DNA from: Rathayibacter sp. VKM Ac-2857
GTDB lineage: Bacteria > Actinomycetota > Actinomycetes > Actinomycetales > Microbacteriaceae
Reading direction: 5' to 3'
NCBI RefSeq assembly: GCF_013205025.1
Contig: NZ_JABMLE010000002.1
Location: 1,345,125-1,409,124 of the forward strand
Length of the DNA stretch: 64,000 bases
Shown: piece after piece, positions 9,775 through 18,518 of the stretch
Position numbering within the stretch: the stretch's first letter is position 1
Layout: the number at the start of each line of letters is the position of its first letter
Program-made: the position numbers and the translations under genes
Notes under the pieces: generated by a model
Told to the model about the DNA's origin: nothing
Seen by the model: only the letters and a program-made list of their open reading frames with translations
Databases searched by the model: none

Positions 9775-10623
9775 ATGACCGACCCCCAGATCCTCGAGAA
9801 GGGCACGTGGAGCACGATCACGCCCGAGATCGCCGGATGGGAGTACGTCTCCTTCGAGGTCCTGACCTTCGACGGACAGACCGTGACCTTCGACGCCGAT
9901 GAGAACGAGCGAGCCCTGGTGCCGCTCTCGGGAGTCGCCACCGCGACCGTCGACGGCACCGCCTATGAGTTCGGCGGGCGCGCGAGCGTCTTCGAGGGTC
10001 TCGGCCACTGCCTCTACATCCCCCGCGACACCGCCGTCACCGTCACGGCCACCGCGGGCGCCGAGCTCGCCGTGGCCTCCGCTCCGGCGACCACGAAGCA
10101 CGAGGTCGTCCTCGTCACCCCGGACGACCTGCCGGTGGAGGCCCGCGGCGCCGGGAACGCGTCGCGGCAGGTCTCCACCCTGATCCCGCCGGCCTTCCCC
10201 GCCGACCGCCTGCTCGTCATCGAGGTCTGGACCCCGGGCGGGAACTGGTCGAGCTACCCGCCGCACAAGCACGAGCACGACCACGACGGCGAGGCGCAGC
10301 TCGAGGAGACCTACTACTACCGCCTGCGCGACCCGGAGAACGGCTGGGCCCTGCAGCGCGCCTACAGCCCCGAGCGCGGCTTCGAGCTCGCCGAGACCGT
10401 CCGCGACGGCGACATCTGCCTCCTGCCGTGGGCGTACCACACCACGGTCGCCGCGCACGGTCACGACCTCTACTACCTGAACGTGATGGCCGGCCCCGCG
10501 CCGGAGCGCACCCTCCAGGCCGCGCAGGACCCGGCCCTCAAGGACCTCGTCGAGGCCTGGCCCGAGATGCCGGTCGATCCGCGCATCCCCCTCATCCCCC
10601 GTCATCCCCTCGCCCGCTCCTGA
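9775..10623 (+). CDS. iolB: 5-deoxy-glucuronate isomerase IolB
   Basis: Converts 5-deoxy-D-glucuronate to 5-dehydro-2-deoxy-D-gluconate, the step after IolD. The 282-residue protein is a bicupin of usual family length. The motif YPPHKHEHD around residues 161-169 supplies metal-binding histidines and a downstream E-E-T-Y-Y-Y-R segment the glutamate; YYLNVMAGP near the C-terminus is characteristic of IolB. AAAGGA precedes the ATG. Placed between the TIM-barrel isomerase and iolD, it is one of the strongest markers that this operon degrades inositol. Confidence 0.93.
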   Translation: MTDPQILEKGTWSTITPEIAGWEYVSFEVLTFDGQTVTFDADENERALVPLSGVATATVDGTAYEFGGRASVFEGLGHCLYIPRDTAVTVTATAGAELAVASAPATTKHEVVLVTPDDLPVEARGAGNASRQVSTLIPPAFPADRLLVIEVWTPGGNWSSYPPHKHEHDHDGEAQLEETYYYRLRDPENGWALQRAYSPERGFELAETVRDGDICLLPWAYHTTVAAHGHDLYYLNVMAGPAPERTLQAAQDPALKDLVEAWPEMPVDPRIPLIPRHPLARS

Positions 10624-10666
10624 CGCGCGCGCGGCCGACCCTCCCCCACAGACAAGGACGAATGCG

Positions 10667-12541
10667 ATGACGCACACGACCGCCGTACCCACCCTCCGCC
10701 TCACCGTCGGACAGGCGGTGATCCGGTTCCTCCAGGCGCAGTACGTCGAGCGCGACGGCACCACCGAGCAGTTCTTCGGAGGGGCGTTCGGGATCTTCGG
10801 CCACGGCAACGTCGCCGGCATCGGGCAGGCGATGCTGCAGTACCAGGACGATTTCCGCTACTACCAGGGCCGCAACGAGCAGGGGATGGTGCACATCGGG
10901 ATCGGCTACGCGAAGATGCGGAACCGCCTCGGCGCCCTCGCCGTGAGCACCTCCATCGGCCCCGGCGCGACCAACATGGTCACCGGCGCCGCGACCGCGA
11001 CCGTCAACCACATCCCGGTCCTGCTGCTCCCGAGCGACGTGTTCGCCACCCGCACGACGGGCGCCGTCCTGCAGCAGCAGGAGATGCCCTACGCGGCCGA
11101 CATCACGGCCAACGACTCGTTCCGCGCGGTGTCGCGCTACTTCGACCGCATCTGGCGCCCCGAGCAGCTCGCGCCCGCCCTGCTCGAGGCGATGCGCGTG
11201 CTGACCAGCCCCGCCGACACCGGCGCGGTCACCATCGCCCTGCCGCAGGACGTCCAGGCCGAGGCGTTCGACTTCCCGGCCGCGCTGTTCGAGCGCCGCG
11301 TCTGGAACATCGCCCGCAACCGCGCGGACCGGGCCGCCCTCGCCCGCGCCGCCGCGATCATCCGCTCCTCGACCAACCCGGTGATCATCGCCGGCGGCGG
11401 TGTCGTCTACTCCGAGGCGAGCGAGCAGCTCGTCGCGTTCGCGGAGTCCACCGGCATCGGCGTCGGCGTCACCCAGGCCGGCAAGGCCTCGATGCCGCAC
11501 GACCACGCCCTCGCCCTCGGCGCCCTCGGCGCCAGCGGCTCCGCGTTCGCGAACGACATCGCCGGCGATGCGGACGTCGTCATCGGCATCGGCACGCGCT
11601 ACACGGACTTCACGACCGCCTCGAACACGCTCTTCAAGAACCCGACCGTGCGCTTCATCAACATCAACGTCGCCGAGATCGACGCGCTGAAGGAGTCGGC
11701 GACGCCCCTCGTCGGCGACGCCCGCGAGACGCTCACCGAGCTGCGGGAGCTGCTCGAGGGCTGGGAGGCGCCGACCCGCGCCGCCTCGGTCGCGGCCGCG
11801 AGCGGCTGGCGCGCCGAGGTGGACCGGATCATCGAGCTCGACGGCGGCGACACCCTCTCGCAGGCGCAGATGATGGGCGTCCTGAACTCCGTGGCCGGCG
11901 AGCGCGACGTGATCGTCAACGCCGCGGGCTCCATGCCGGGCGACCTGCACCGCCTCTGGCGGGCGGGCTCGGTCAAGGGCTACGACATGGAGTACGGCAA
12001 CTCGTGCATGGGCTACGAGATCCCCGGCGCGATCGGCAACGCGATCGCGGACCCCTCGCGCCACGTGTTCGCGCTGATCGGCGACGGGACCTACCTGATG
12101 CTCTCCCAGGAGATCATGACGGCCGTGCAGGAGAAGCTGCGCATGACGATCGTCATCGTCGACAACTACGGCTACGGCTCCATCGCCGCGCTGTCGGAGT
12201 CGCGCGGGTCCCAGGGCTTCGCCTGCCGCTTCAACGAGCGCGGCGAGGGCGGTCGCCACGACGGCGCCCGCATCGAGGTCGACTTCGCCGCGAACGCGGC
12301 CAGCTACGGCGCGACGGTCTGGACGGCCGACAGCGCCGACTCCTTCCGCGACGCGCTGGCCGAGGCCACCGCGTTCGAGGGCACCGGCATCGTCTACGTC
12401 CAGGTCGACTCCCAGGCCCGCTTCGGCGGCTCCGGCGCGTGGTGGGACGTCCCCGTCCCCGAGGTCTCGACGCTCGAGTCGACGACCGCCGCGCGCGAGG
12501 AGTACGAGCACGAGCGCGCCGCGCAGCACCTCTACCTCTAG
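10667..12541 (+). CDS. iolD: 3D-(3,5/4)-trihydroxycyclohexane-1,2-dione hydrolase IolD
   Basis: ThDP-dependent ring-opening hydrolase giving 5-deoxy-D-glucuronate. The 624-residue protein is the expected length. The three-domain ThDP architecture is visible: an N-terminal pyrimidine-binding domain with RNEQGMVHIGIGYAK near residue 70, a central Rossmann-like domain with PVIIAGGGV, and a C-terminal ThDP-Mg domain with IGDGTYLM at about 471-478 and the VDNYGYGS asparagine about 25 residues later. AAGGA precedes the ATG. Very distinctive family, so confidence is high. Confidence 0.95.
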   Translation: MTHTTAVPTLRLTVGQAVIRFLQAQYVERDGTTEQFFGGAFGIFGHGNVAGIGQAMLQYQDDFRYYQGRNEQGMVHIGIGYAKMRNRLGALAVSTSIGPGATNMVTGAATATVNHIPVLLLPSDVFATRTTGAVLQQQEMPYAADITANDSFRAVSRYFDRIWRPEQLAPALLEAMRVLTSPADTGAVTIALPQDVQAEAFDFPAALFERRVWNIARNRADRAALARAAAIIRSSTNPVIIAGGGVVYSEASEQLVAFAESTGIGVGVTQAGKASMPHDHALALGALGASGSAFANDIAGDADVVIGIGTRYTDFTTASNTLFKNPTVRFININVAEIDALKESATPLVGDARETLTELRELLEGWEAPTRAASVAAASGWRAEVDRIIELDGGDTLSQAQMMGVLNSVAGERDVIVNAAGSMPGDLHRLWRAGSVKGYDMEYGNSCMGYEIPGAIGNAIADPSRHVFALIGDGTYLMLSQEIMTAVQEKLRMTIVIVDNYGYGSIAALSESRGSQGFACRFNERGEGGRHDGARIEVDFAANAASYGATVWTADSADSFRDALAEATAFEGTGIVYVQVDSQARFGGSGAWWDVPVPEVSTLESTTAAREEYEHERAAQHLYL

Positions 12542-12573
12542 CAGCGCGCCGCCCAGCACCCCACCTCCCGGCC

Positions 12574-12623
12574 AGAGGGGCCGTCCCGTCTCCGAGTCGC
12601 TCGGCGGACCGGACGGCCCCTCT
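12574..12623. terminator. Long hairpin between iolD and aldehyde dehydrogenase
   Basis: AGAGGGGCCGTCC (12574-12586) pairs perfectly with GGACGGCCCCTCT (12611-12623) across a 24-base loop that can form a small inner stem (CCGAG/CTCGG). There is no T-run. It may attenuate or protect the upstream message rather than fully separate the two genes. Confidence 0.5.
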
Positions 12624-12658
12624 CGCCATCGACCCTCCACCGTAGAAAGCGAGACCCC

Positions 12659-14140
12659 GTGAGCAGCACGCTCTCCACCGCGCCGTCCTCCCTCGACGCT
12701 CTCATCGCCGCCGTGCCGACCGGTCTGATGATCGGAGGAGTCGTGCGCGACGCCTCCGACGGCTCCACCTTCGACGTCCTCGACCCCGCGACGGGACGGA
12801 CCCTCGCCACCGTGGCCAGCGGCACGGTCGACGACGCCCGCGCGGCCGTCGACGCCGCCGCTGCGGCCGCCGCCTCCTGGGCCGCGACGCCGCCCCGGCA
12901 GCGCTCGATCATCCTGTCCAGGGCCTTCGAGCTGATGACCGCGGCGGGCGACGACCTCGCGGAGCTCATCGTCGCCGAGAACGGCAAGATCTTCGCCGAC
13001 GCTCGCGGCGAGGTCGCCTACGCGGCGGAGTTCCTGCGCTGGTACGCGGAGGAGGCCGTGCGCATCCCCGGCATGATCAGGACCGCTCCGGCCGGCGCCA
13101 ACAAGATCCTGGTGACGCACCACCCGGTCGGCATCGCCGTGCTGGTCACCCCGTGGAACTTCCCCGCCGCGATGGCCACCCGCAAGATCGGTCCCGCCCT
13201 CGCGGCCGGCTGCACGGTCGTCCTCAAGCCGGCGAGCGAGACCCCGCTCACCGCCCTGGCCATCGCGAGGATCTTCGAGCAGGCCGGCGTGCCGGCGGGC
13301 GTCGTGAACGTGCTCCCCAGCAAGCGCAGCGGAGCGGTCGTGGAGGCGATGGTGAACGACGACCGCGTCCGCAAGCTGTCCTTCACCGGGTCCACCGAGG
13401 TCGGCGTCACCCTGATGCAGCTGGCCGCGAGGACCGTGGTCAACACGTCCATGGAGCTCGGCGGCAACGCGCCGTTCGTCGTCTTCGACGACGCCGACCT
13501 CGACGCGGCGATCGACGGCGCGATGATCGCCAAGATGCGCAACGGCGGCGAGGCCTGCACCGCCGCGAACCGCTTCTACGTGCAGGAGGGCGTCGCCGCC
13601 GAGTTCGGCCGCCGCCTCGCGGAGCGGATGGACGCCCTCGTCGTCGGCTCCGGCGCCGACAGCTCCTCCCAGCTGGGTCCCGTGATCAACGCGGCCGCTC
13701 GCGAGGACATCCACGCGCTGGTGACCGGGGCCGTCGCCGACGGCGCGACCCTGCTCACGGGCGGCGAGTCGCCCGAGGGCGAGGGGTACTTCTACCCCGC
13801 CACGGTCCTGGTCGACGTGCCCGCGACCGCCGGCATCCTCGATCAGGAGATCTTCGGGCCCGTGGCACCGATCGTGTCGTTCGCGACCGAGGAGGACGGC
13901 GTCCGCCTCGCGAACGGCAGCCCGTTCGGCCTGGTGTCCTACGTGTACACGAGCGACATCGGCCGCGGCCTCCGGGTGAGCGAGCGGATGGAGTCGGGCA
14001 TGGTCGGCCTGAACCGCGGACTGGTCTCCGACCCGGCCGCTCCGTTCGGCGGCATGAAGCAGAGCGGCATCGGCCGGGAGGGCGGCGCCGAGGGGCTGCT
14101 CGAGTACCTCGAGAGCCAGTACATCGCCGTCGCCTGGTGA
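12659..14140 (+). CDS. NAD(P)-dependent aldehyde dehydrogenase, succinate-semialdehyde type
   Basis: Cytoplasmic aldehyde dehydrogenase of 493 residues. Catalytic Glu266 (MELGGN) and Cys300 (GEACTAANR) are in place, with SFTGSTEVG and GPVAPI-type family motifs. The segment AAEFLRWYAEEAVRIPG near residue 125 is typical of succinate-semialdehyde dehydrogenases (GabD) and unlike methylmalonate-semialdehyde dehydrogenase (IolA), so it probably does not replace IolA directly. The start is GTG at 12659 after a GAAAGCGAG site. It sits 118 bp after iolD, behind a hairpin, and is likely co-regulated; its substrate in this setting is unknown. Confidence 0.9.
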   Translation: MSSTLSTAPSSLDALIAAVPTGLMIGGVVRDASDGSTFDVLDPATGRTLATVASGTVDDARAAVDAAAAAAASWAATPPRQRSIILSRAFELMTAAGDDLAELIVAENGKIFADARGEVAYAAEFLRWYAEEAVRIPGMIRTAPAGANKILVTHHPVGIAVLVTPWNFPAAMATRKIGPALAAGCTVVLKPASETPLTALAIARIFEQAGVPAGVVNVLPSKRSGAVVEAMVNDDRVRKLSFTGSTEVGVTLMQLAARTVVNTSMELGGNAPFVVFDDADLDAAIDGAMIAKMRNGGEACTAANRFYVQEGVAAEFGRRLAERMDALVVGSGADSSSQLGPVINAAAREDIHALVTGAVADGATLLTGGESPEGEGYFYPATVLVDVPATAGILDQEIFGPVAPIVSFATEEDGVRLANGSPFGLVSYVYTSDIGRGLRVSERMESGMVGLNRGLVSDPAAPFGGMKQSGIGREGGAEGLLEYLESQYIAVAW

Positions 14141-14196
14141 CGCCGGCCGCGGCACTCCGCTGACGCGGGGACGGCGGGGACGGGGACCGCGGTGAG

Positions 14197-14228
14197 GGGC
14201 GGCAGGGATCTCAGGATCCCTGCCGCCC
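14197..14228. terminator. Bidirectional terminator between convergent genes
   Basis: A perfect 14-bp stem GGGCGGCAGGGATC (14197-14210), loop TCAG, GATCCCTGCCGCCC (14215-14228), then TT. It sits between the convergent aldehyde dehydrogenase and MFS genes and would serve both. Confidence 0.8.
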
Positions 14229-14235
14229 TTCGTCG

Positions 14236-15507
14236 TCACGCCGGTCCGCGTCCCCGAGCGGGAGCCGCGGGAGGAGCGGGAACCGCGGGAGGAGCCGCCC
14301 GGCGGGCCTGCAGCCGCGCCGCGGTGAGGCCGCAGCCGCCGAAGACCAGGACGCCGAGTCCGATGATCAGCACCGGGACGGTCCAGCCGCCGGTCGCGTC
14401 GTGAGCGGCGCCGACGAGGGAGGGCGCGGTGCAGGCCACCGCGTACCCGACGCCCTGGACCAGGGCCGAGAGCCGGCGCGCGTGGTCGTCGCTGGTGGAC
14501 ATCCGCACGACGATCACGAAGACCGCGGTGAAGCCGCCGCCCTGCGCGGCGCCGCCGAGGAGCTCCCAGAGCAGGTAGAGGTCCGGAGCGAGGAGCAGGC
14601 CGAGCGGGATCGTCGTCCACGCGGCGAACACGGCCGCGATCCCCCAGGCGGCGCCGGCGCGAGCGACCAGGACGGGCACGCCCATCGCGCCGATCAGCGC
14701 GGCGATCTGGAACAGCGACGAGGACGATCCGGCGACCGTGAGCGAGTAGCCGCGCTCGTCGTGCAGCAGCTGCGGCAGCCAGGCGGTGGTGCCGTAGTAG
14801 GCGAAGGCCTGACCGGCGAACGCGAAGGACAGCAGCAGCGCCGTCCCCGTGACCCGGACCCGGGGCGCCCGGTCGGCGGCGATCGGGCGGGGCAGGGGGA
14901 CGACGGCGGCGCGAGGGCCGACGGTCGCCGACCACACCGCGCCCGCGACAGCGGCGAGCGCCGCCCAGAGCACGAGTGCCGTGCGCCAGCCGAGCGTCTC
15001 GGCGAGCGGCGCCGTGGCGAGCGATGCGGCCAGCGATCCGATGTTGATGGCCGAGGAGTAGAGGCCGGTGGCGAAGGCGACCCGGCGAGGGGCGACGTCG
15101 CGGCGGATCAGCACGGGCACCACGACGTTGCCGATGGTGATGAACATCCCGATCACGACGGCGCCGATGATCAGCGCGGGGACTCCGCCCGCCGAGCGGA
15201 CGACGGTCCCGAGCACGACGCCGAGCAGGCACAGCGTCGTCGCCGCGTCCGGCCCGATGCGGCCGATCAGGGCGGACGCGAGCGGCGTGGCCAGGGCGAA
15301 GAGCAGGACGGGGAGGCTGGTCAGGAGGCCGATCCCCGCGGAGCTCAGCTGCGTGTCCGCCTGCAGGAGCGCGGCGATCGGCGCGACGGCGATGATCGGC
15401 CCGCGCAGGACCAGCGCGATGAGCGAGAGGGCGATCAGGACGACGGGGGCCGGAGGGAGCCGACGCGCGACGCCCTCGACTCGGCGGGTCGCTCGTGCGG
15501 TGCTCAC
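14236..15507 (-). CDS. MFS transporter, CynX/NimT type
   Basis: Twelve-segment major facilitator of 423 residues in the cytoplasmic membrane. The N-terminal half has the family layout with an FALATPLASALIGRIGPDAA motif-A-like loop after the second helix; the overall pattern resembles CynX/NimT-like transporters rather than sugar porters. The GTG start at 15507 is 7 bases after the kinase stop, so it is the last gene of the transketolase-kinase operon and probably brings in, or exports, that pathway's substrate. CynX-like proteins usually move small anions or polar compounds; the cargo here is not deducible. Confidence 0.85.
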   Translation of the reverse strand: MSTARATRRVEGVARRLPPAPVVLIALSLIALVLRGPIIAVAPIAALLQADTQLSSAGIGLLTSLPVLLFALATPLASALIGRIGPDAATTLCLLGVVLGTVVRSAGGVPALIIGAVVIGMFITIGNVVVPVLIRRDVAPRRVAFATGLYSSAINIGSLAASLATAPLAETLGWRTALVLWAALAAVAGAVWSATVGPRAAVVPLPRPIAADRAPRVRVTGTALLLSFAFAGQAFAYYGTTAWLPQLLHDERGYSLTVAGSSSSLFQIAALIGAMGVPVLVARAGAAWGIAAVFAAWTTIPLGLLLAPDLYLLWELLGGAAQGGGFTAVFVIVVRMSTSDDHARRLSALVQGVGYAVACTAPSLVGAAHDATGGWTVPVLIIGLGVLVFGGCGLTAARLQARRAAPPAVPAPPAAPARGRGPA

Positions 15508-15514
15508 CCGGGAC

Positions 15515-16531
15515 TCAGGCCTCGTCCGTGAGCGCGCGGTGCAGCGCGGGTGCTCCGACCTCGATGCCGGGCACCGGGCGGAAGGCCGAGAGCACCGGTG
15601 CGGCGTCCTCGACGGCCAGTGCGCCCCAGCCGACGGCCGCCGCCAGCGCGGTTTCGAGCCGGTCGGCGTCGCCGTCGGGCCAGGCGCTGAGGAACCCGGC
15701 GAGCGCGGCGTCGCCGGCTCCCGTCGTGTTGACGACGTCGGCCCGTGGCGCTCGCGCCCACAGGGCCCTCGTCCGCGTGACGGCGAGAGCGCCGTCGGCG
15801 CCGAGACTCGCGAGCACCGTCTCCACTCCCGCGTCGACCAGCTCGCGCGCGGCGTCGACGACGTCGCCCAGCGTCCGCAGCGGCCGGCCGGCGGTCGCGG
15901 CGAGCTCGTGCACGTTCGGCTTGATCAGATCCGGCGCGAAGCCGGTGCGGATCCAGCGGCCGAGCGTCGCGTCCCCCGAGTCGAGGCAGATGCGGGCTCC
16001 GGCCCGGCGGGCCTCGGCGAACACCGGTGCGGGATCGAGGGTGGCGCCGCTCCCGGCCTCGCGGGGCATGCTGCCGGCGATGACGATCCAGTCGGCGTCG
16101 ATCCGCTGGATCTCCCTGCCCGCGACGGCGCACAGCCGCGTCCAGACCCCGGGATCCAGTGCCGACGCCCTCTGATTGATGTTCGTCGTGGACCCGTCCG
16201 CGGCGACGACGATCGTGTTCACCCGCGTCGGCGCCGTCACGCTCACGGTGCGGTAGAGCTCCTGATCCTCGAGCACGCTCACCGCGTCCTCGAGGTTCAT
16301 CGGCGCGATCGCGACGGTCTCGTTGCCGGCCAGGCGCAGCGTCCTCGCGACGTTGATCCCCTTGCCCGCGAGATGGGTCTCGACGGAGAGGGCCCGGTGG
16401 ACCGTGCCCGGAGTCATGGAGCCGACCCGGTACACCCGGTCGATCGCGGGCGCGGGCGTCAGCGTCACGACGCGGGAGCGTCCGGCGACGACGGGCGTCC
16501 GGGAGATCGGGTCGACGTCCATGAGGGTCAC
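15515..16531 (-). CDS. PfkB-family sugar kinase, 1-phosphofructokinase-like
   Basis: ATP-dependent sugar or sugar-phosphate kinase of 338 residues. The FruK/LacC-type opening VVTLTPAPAIDRVYRV and AGKGINVARTLRLAGN (PfkB signature 1) are followed by the C-terminal NTTGAGDAALAGFLSAW with the catalytic aspartate. The N-terminus matches 1-phosphofructokinase or tagatose-6-phosphate kinase-like proteins and not IolC. GTG at 16531 is used; an in-frame ATG three codons later is an alternative. It lies 4 bases after the transketolase C-subunit stop, so it plausibly phosphorylates a ketose (or its phosphate) before or after the transketolase reaction. Confidence 0.88.
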   Translation of the reverse strand: MTLMDVDPISRTPVVAGRSRVVTLTPAPAIDRVYRVGSMTPGTVHRALSVETHLAGKGINVARTLRLAGNETVAIAPMNLEDAVSVLEDQELYRTVSVTAPTRVNTIVVAADGSTTNINQRASALDPGVWTRLCAVAGREIQRIDADWIVIAGSMPREAGSGATLDPAPVFAEARRAGARICLDSGDATLGRWIRTGFAPDLIKPNVHELAATAGRPLRTLGDVVDAARELVDAGVETVLASLGADGALAVTRTRALWARAPRADVVNTTGAGDAALAGFLSAWPDGDADRLETALAAAVGWGALAVEDAAPVLSAFRPVPGIEVGAPALHRALTDEA

Positions 16532-16535
16532 GGCG

Positions 16536-17471
16536 CTACACCGTGGCCAGCGCGACGGCGGAGCGGACGCTGTCGGCCACCCGGCGGGCCGAGAGTCCGT
16601 ACTTCTCGAGCAGGAAGTCGTTCGGCGCCGACTCCGACCAGCGGTCCTCGAGGCCGATCCGGGTGACCCGGAAGCTCGCGCTCTCGGCGGCGATCTCCGA
16701 GATCAGGCCGCCGAGGCCGCCGATCCGGCTGTGGTCCTCGACGGTGATCACGTGCGTCGCGGCGCCGATCATCCCGAGCAGCTCGATCTCGTCGAGCGGC
16801 TTGATCGACGGGACGTGGATGACCTGCGCGCGGACGCCGTCCGCCGCGAGGAGGCGGGCCGCCTCCAGCGTGCGCGAGCTCTGGACGCCGGTGGAGATCA
16901 GGGTGACGTCCTCGCCCTTCTGCAGCTCGACGGGCAGTCCGGGGACGAAGATGTGGCCGGCCTCGAAGACGGGCTCGACGGCGTCGCGCGCGAAGCGGAT
17001 GTAGACGGGTCCGTCGTACTCGGCGGCCCAGCGGACGACGGCCTCGGCCTCGTACTCGTCGGCCGGCGCGATGACGGTCATGTTCGGCATCGCCCGCATG
17101 ATCGCGAGGTCCTCGATGTCCTGGTGGGTCTTGCCGCTCGAGCCGTTGAGGAGTCCGCTGTAGGCCGCGGCGATGCGGACCGGCGCCTTGGTCTGCGAGA
17201 CCAGCATCCGGATCTGATCGAGCGCCCGGTGGGTGAGGAACACCCCGAAGGTCGACAGCCACGGCCGGTAGCCGAGCGTCGACATCCCGAACGCCATGCC
17301 GACCATGTTCTGCTCGGCGATGCCGATCTGGATGAACGCGTCGGGTGCCTTCTCGGCGACGATGTCGGCGCGTGTCGAGGTGGCGAGGTCGCCGTCGAGG
17401 ACGACGACGCGGGAGTCGGTGAGGGCGAGTTCGGCGAGCGTCTCGCCCCAGACCTGGCGCTGAGCCTTCAT
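16536..17471 (-). CDS. Transketolase, C-terminal subunit
   Basis: Pyrimidine-binding and C-terminal domains of a split transketolase, 311 residues. The catalytic glutamate lies in IGIAEQNMVGMAFGMS, followed by STFGVFLTHRALDQIR and a C-terminal domain with VITVEDHSRIGGLGG. It pairs with the N-terminal subunit immediately upstream (ATGA overlap, start 17471) to form the heteromeric ThDP enzyme. Housekeeping transketolase is usually one ~690-residue chain, whereas split forms are often found in dedicated catabolic operons. The overlap and the downstream kinase and transporter suggest a specialised ketol transfer on an unusual sugar phosphate. Confidence 0.9.
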   Translation of the reverse strand: MKAQRQVWGETLAELALTDSRVVVLDGDLATSTRADIVAEKAPDAFIQIGIAEQNMVGMAFGMSTLGYRPWLSTFGVFLTHRALDQIRMLVSQTKAPVRIAAAYSGLLNGSSGKTHQDIEDLAIMRAMPNMTVIAPADEYEAEAVVRWAAEYDGPVYIRFARDAVEPVFEAGHIFVPGLPVELQKGEDVTLISTGVQSSRTLEAARLLAADGVRAQVIHVPSIKPLDEIELLGMIGAATHVITVEDHSRIGGLGGLISEIAAESASFRVTRIGLEDRWSESAPNDFLLEKYGLSARRVADSVRSAVALATV

Positions 17472-18379
17472 GCGTACATTCCTGCCTGTTCGGTGTCGGA
17501 GCCGCTGGCGGCGCGCAGCTCTGCGCGGGCGGTCTCGAGCTGTTCGGGGGTCGCGACACCGTTGTGCCACTTGTAGGTGCCGGCGGTGAACGAGAGGCCG
17601 TTCCCCTTGGTGGTGTTGCCGATGACGACCGTCGGCTTGCCGGAGACGCCGCGGTAGGCCTCGGCCGTCGCGTAGCCGGAGAGGATGTCCCCGAAGTCGT
17701 GGCCGTCGATCGAGATCACGTTCCAGCCGAAGCCGGCGAGCACGGCGGGGAGGTCGACGTGGCCCATCGGCTCGCTGCGGTCGAAGCGGTCGCCCTCGGC
17801 GGCGGGCCAGCCGTACTGCTGCAGCCCGTTGAGGTCGATGATCAGCGTCAGATTGTCGAGGTGGTACCGCGGGGCGGCGATGATCGTCTCCCAGACCATC
17901 CCCTCCTCGATCTCGCCGTCGCCGACCATGACCCAGGTGTGGAAGTCCTTGCCGAGGCGCTTGGCCGCGAGGGCCATGCCCGCGCCGGCGGAGAGGCCCT
18001 GGCCGAGAGAGCCCGACGACGAGTCGACGCCCGGCGTGATCAGCATGTCGGGGTGGCCCTGCAGCCGGGAGTCGCCGTGATCGAAGGTCAGCAGCTCCTC
18101 GACCGGGAAGTATCCGCGCAGGGCGAGCACCGAGTACAGGCCGATCGCGCAGTGCCCCTTGGAGAGGATGAAGCGGTCGCGGTCCGGGTCGTGCGGAGTC
18201 GCGGGATCGATCCTCATCTGCCGGAAGTAGAGGGCGACGAGCATGTCGATCGCCGAGAGGGGGCCGCCGATGTGGCCGGCCTTGCTGGAGGTGACGGTCT
18301 CGACCACGCGCCAACGCGCTTCCTGGGCGATTCCGGCCAGCTCCACCGTGGTGGGTGCGGTGTCGATGTCTGCGCTCAT
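17468..18379 (-). CDS. Transketolase, N-terminal subunit
   Basis: ThDP-binding half of the split transketolase, 303 residues. Family motifs are SSKAGHIGGPLSAIDMLVAL near residue 30, ILSKGHCAIGLYS, GSLGQGLSAGAGMA and the ThDP motif VGDGEIEEG followed about 26 residues later by IIDLNGLQQYG. ATG at 18379 is preceded by GAGGAAG. First gene of the operon N-subunit, C-subunit, PfkB kinase, MFS; it is divergent from an IclR regulator across a 139-bp region. Known split transketolases act in apiose and sulfoquinovose catabolism as well as in pentose metabolism; no partner here fixes which sugar is used. Confidence 0.9.
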   Translation of the reverse strand: MSADIDTAPTTVELAGIAQEARWRVVETVTSSKAGHIGGPLSAIDMLVALYFRQMRIDPATPHDPDRDRFILSKGHCAIGLYSVLALRGYFPVEELLTFDHGDSRLQGHPDMLITPGVDSSSGSLGQGLSAGAGMALAAKRLGKDFHTWVMVGDGEIEEGMVWETIIAAPRYHLDNLTLIIDLNGLQQYGWPAAEGDRFDRSEPMGHVDLPAVLAGFGWNVISIDGHDFGDILSGYATAEAYRGVSGKPTVVIGNTTKGNGLSFTAGTYKWHNGVATPEQLETARAELRAASGSDTEQAGMYA

Positions 18380-18418
18380 GCTGCTTCCTCGTCTGGTCGG
18401 GCAACGGTGCCGTGCAAT

Positions 18419-18440
18419 GAAACTACCGCGAAACGAACGC
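18419..18440. promoter_or_regulatory. Direct repeat in the transketolase/IclR divergent region
   Basis: GAAACTACCGC (18419-18429) is followed immediately by GAAACGAACGC (18430-18440), an 11-bp imperfect direct repeat in phase with the DNA helix. It lies between the divergent transketolase and IclR genes and is a candidate IclR-binding or promoter element. Confidence 0.3.
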
Positions 18441-18518
18441 TCTGTCTATTCAGTGGGAATATTAGGGTGCTCGGATCCGCTTGCGCCGCCGCTGTCCGTC
18501 CGATGAGAAGATGGGGGC

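Noticed and set aside
10592..15232. A 1546-codon open frame on the minus strand across iolB, iolD, the aldehyde dehydrogenase and MFS genes
   Set aside because: High GC leaves antisense frames open; its product is low-complexity and real families are encoded on the other strand or in another frame.
15515..16531. PfkB kinase as the missing inositol kinase IolC
   Set aside because: Its N-terminus is 1-phosphofructokinase-like and it is co-transcribed with transketolase and MFS, on the opposite strand from the iol genes.
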